From assembly GCF_029227915.1 (NCBI RefSeq), contig NC_079879.1, forward strand, positions 29,886,501 to 29,950,500: a stretch of DNA of 64,000 nt. The letters run 5' to 3'. Shown piece after piece: positions 63,501 to 64,000 of the stretch (position 1 is its first letter; the number at the start of each line of letters is the position of its first letter). Under the pieces are notes generated by a model. It made no database searches. It was not told the DNA's origin and was given only the letters and a program-made list of their open reading frames with translations. The translations under genes were made by a program, and so were the position numbers. The stretch is from Hydractinia symbiolongicarpus. Lineage: Eukaryota; Cnidaria; Hydrozoa; Anthoathecata; Hydractiniidae.

Positions 63501-64000
63501 TAATGTTTACGTGTGTTGTGGGCCTTATATTGTTTGAATGCATGATTCGAATGTTTTGTTTGTGTTTCGAACGACAACGCTTTATAACTCATTTAAAGCT
63601 ACACATAATGAATGGCTGCAAAGGAGAGGAGGGAAGAAAGCACTTTGTATAGAAAAAAGATAAAATAAAAATAAACTTTATGGCTGATCACTATTGTCAC
63701 ATTATCATGTGGTAAAAAGTAGACTCTCTTCACACTCGAGACGTGGCAGCAGAAATTGTAACTAAAATTCTGAGGAAGTATATAAATCTAAAAGTGACAT
63801 AAGTCAACTGGCTCAATTTAACCAGTAAACAGTTCCATACAAAATTTAGACCACTAAAGTTTTATGCATTGGTCATGTTGTACTTGTATGTGATTTGTTT
63901 GAACAGTATATCACAAAACATGTGTTGAGATTGTATTTTTTCTGGTTTTAAAAAATTGAAAAAAATCCATAATAGAATGCAGTGGATCCTTCGGCTGCTG
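63501..64000. other. Probable interior of the pogo/Tigger-like element, or flank; no gene seen
   Basis: No open frame of note and no DDE-transposase or helix-turn-helix motif that I can support. The window ends before any second terminus. Confidence 0.4.

Overview
This is eukaryotic chromosome-end DNA with no intact gene that I can support. The + strand carries (TTAGGG)n, the telomere unit of most animals and some fungi and protists. It is not that of most arthropods (TTAGG), nematodes (TTAGGC) or plants (TTTAGGG). The non-repeat part is AT-rich and holds decayed pieces of animal-type mobile elements: a LINE tail with a zinc-knuckle end, a BEL/Pao-like integrase scrap and a pogo/Tigger-like terminus. 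An invertebrate metazoan fits best. I cannot name the species.

Layout. (1) 1-47,144: one head-to-tail array of a ~203-bp satellite, about 232 monomers, all in the same orientation. Neighbouring monomers are grouped into higher-order repeats whose size changes along the array: 6-mer, 5-mer, 11-mer, 4-mer, 7-mer, 8-mer, 9-mer, then nested 4-mer and 16-mer. Monomers are CpG-rich compared with the flank and carry a small perfect dyad. (2) 47,145-54,127: about 7 kb of TTAGGG, starting abruptly inside a satellite monomer, perfect for about 6.4 kb and then with five single-base contractions near the distal end. (3) 54,128-54,627: exactly 500 N. (4) 54,628-64,000: unrelated AT-rich single-copy-like sequence with four families of degenerate short tandem repeats (periods about 101, 80-125, 126 and 91 bp), a 5'-truncated LINE relic on the - strand, a perfect 26-bp-arm palindrome, a BEL/Pao-like relic and a pogo/Tigger-like inverted-repeat end.

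How it fits together. Satellite followed by G-rich telomere strand reading outwards is the structure of a right-hand chromosome end, so the natural chromosome probably stops near 54,127. The 500-N spacer and the different sequence after it most likely reflect scaffolding of a second contig onto a telomere-capped contig. A true interstitial telomere or chromosome fusion is the alternative. The biology of interest is the subtelomeric satellite: its irregular higher-order organisation, its CpG density next to the telomere, and its sharp junction with telomere repeats. The many short open frames in the array are by-products of the repeated monomer and are not annotated as genes.
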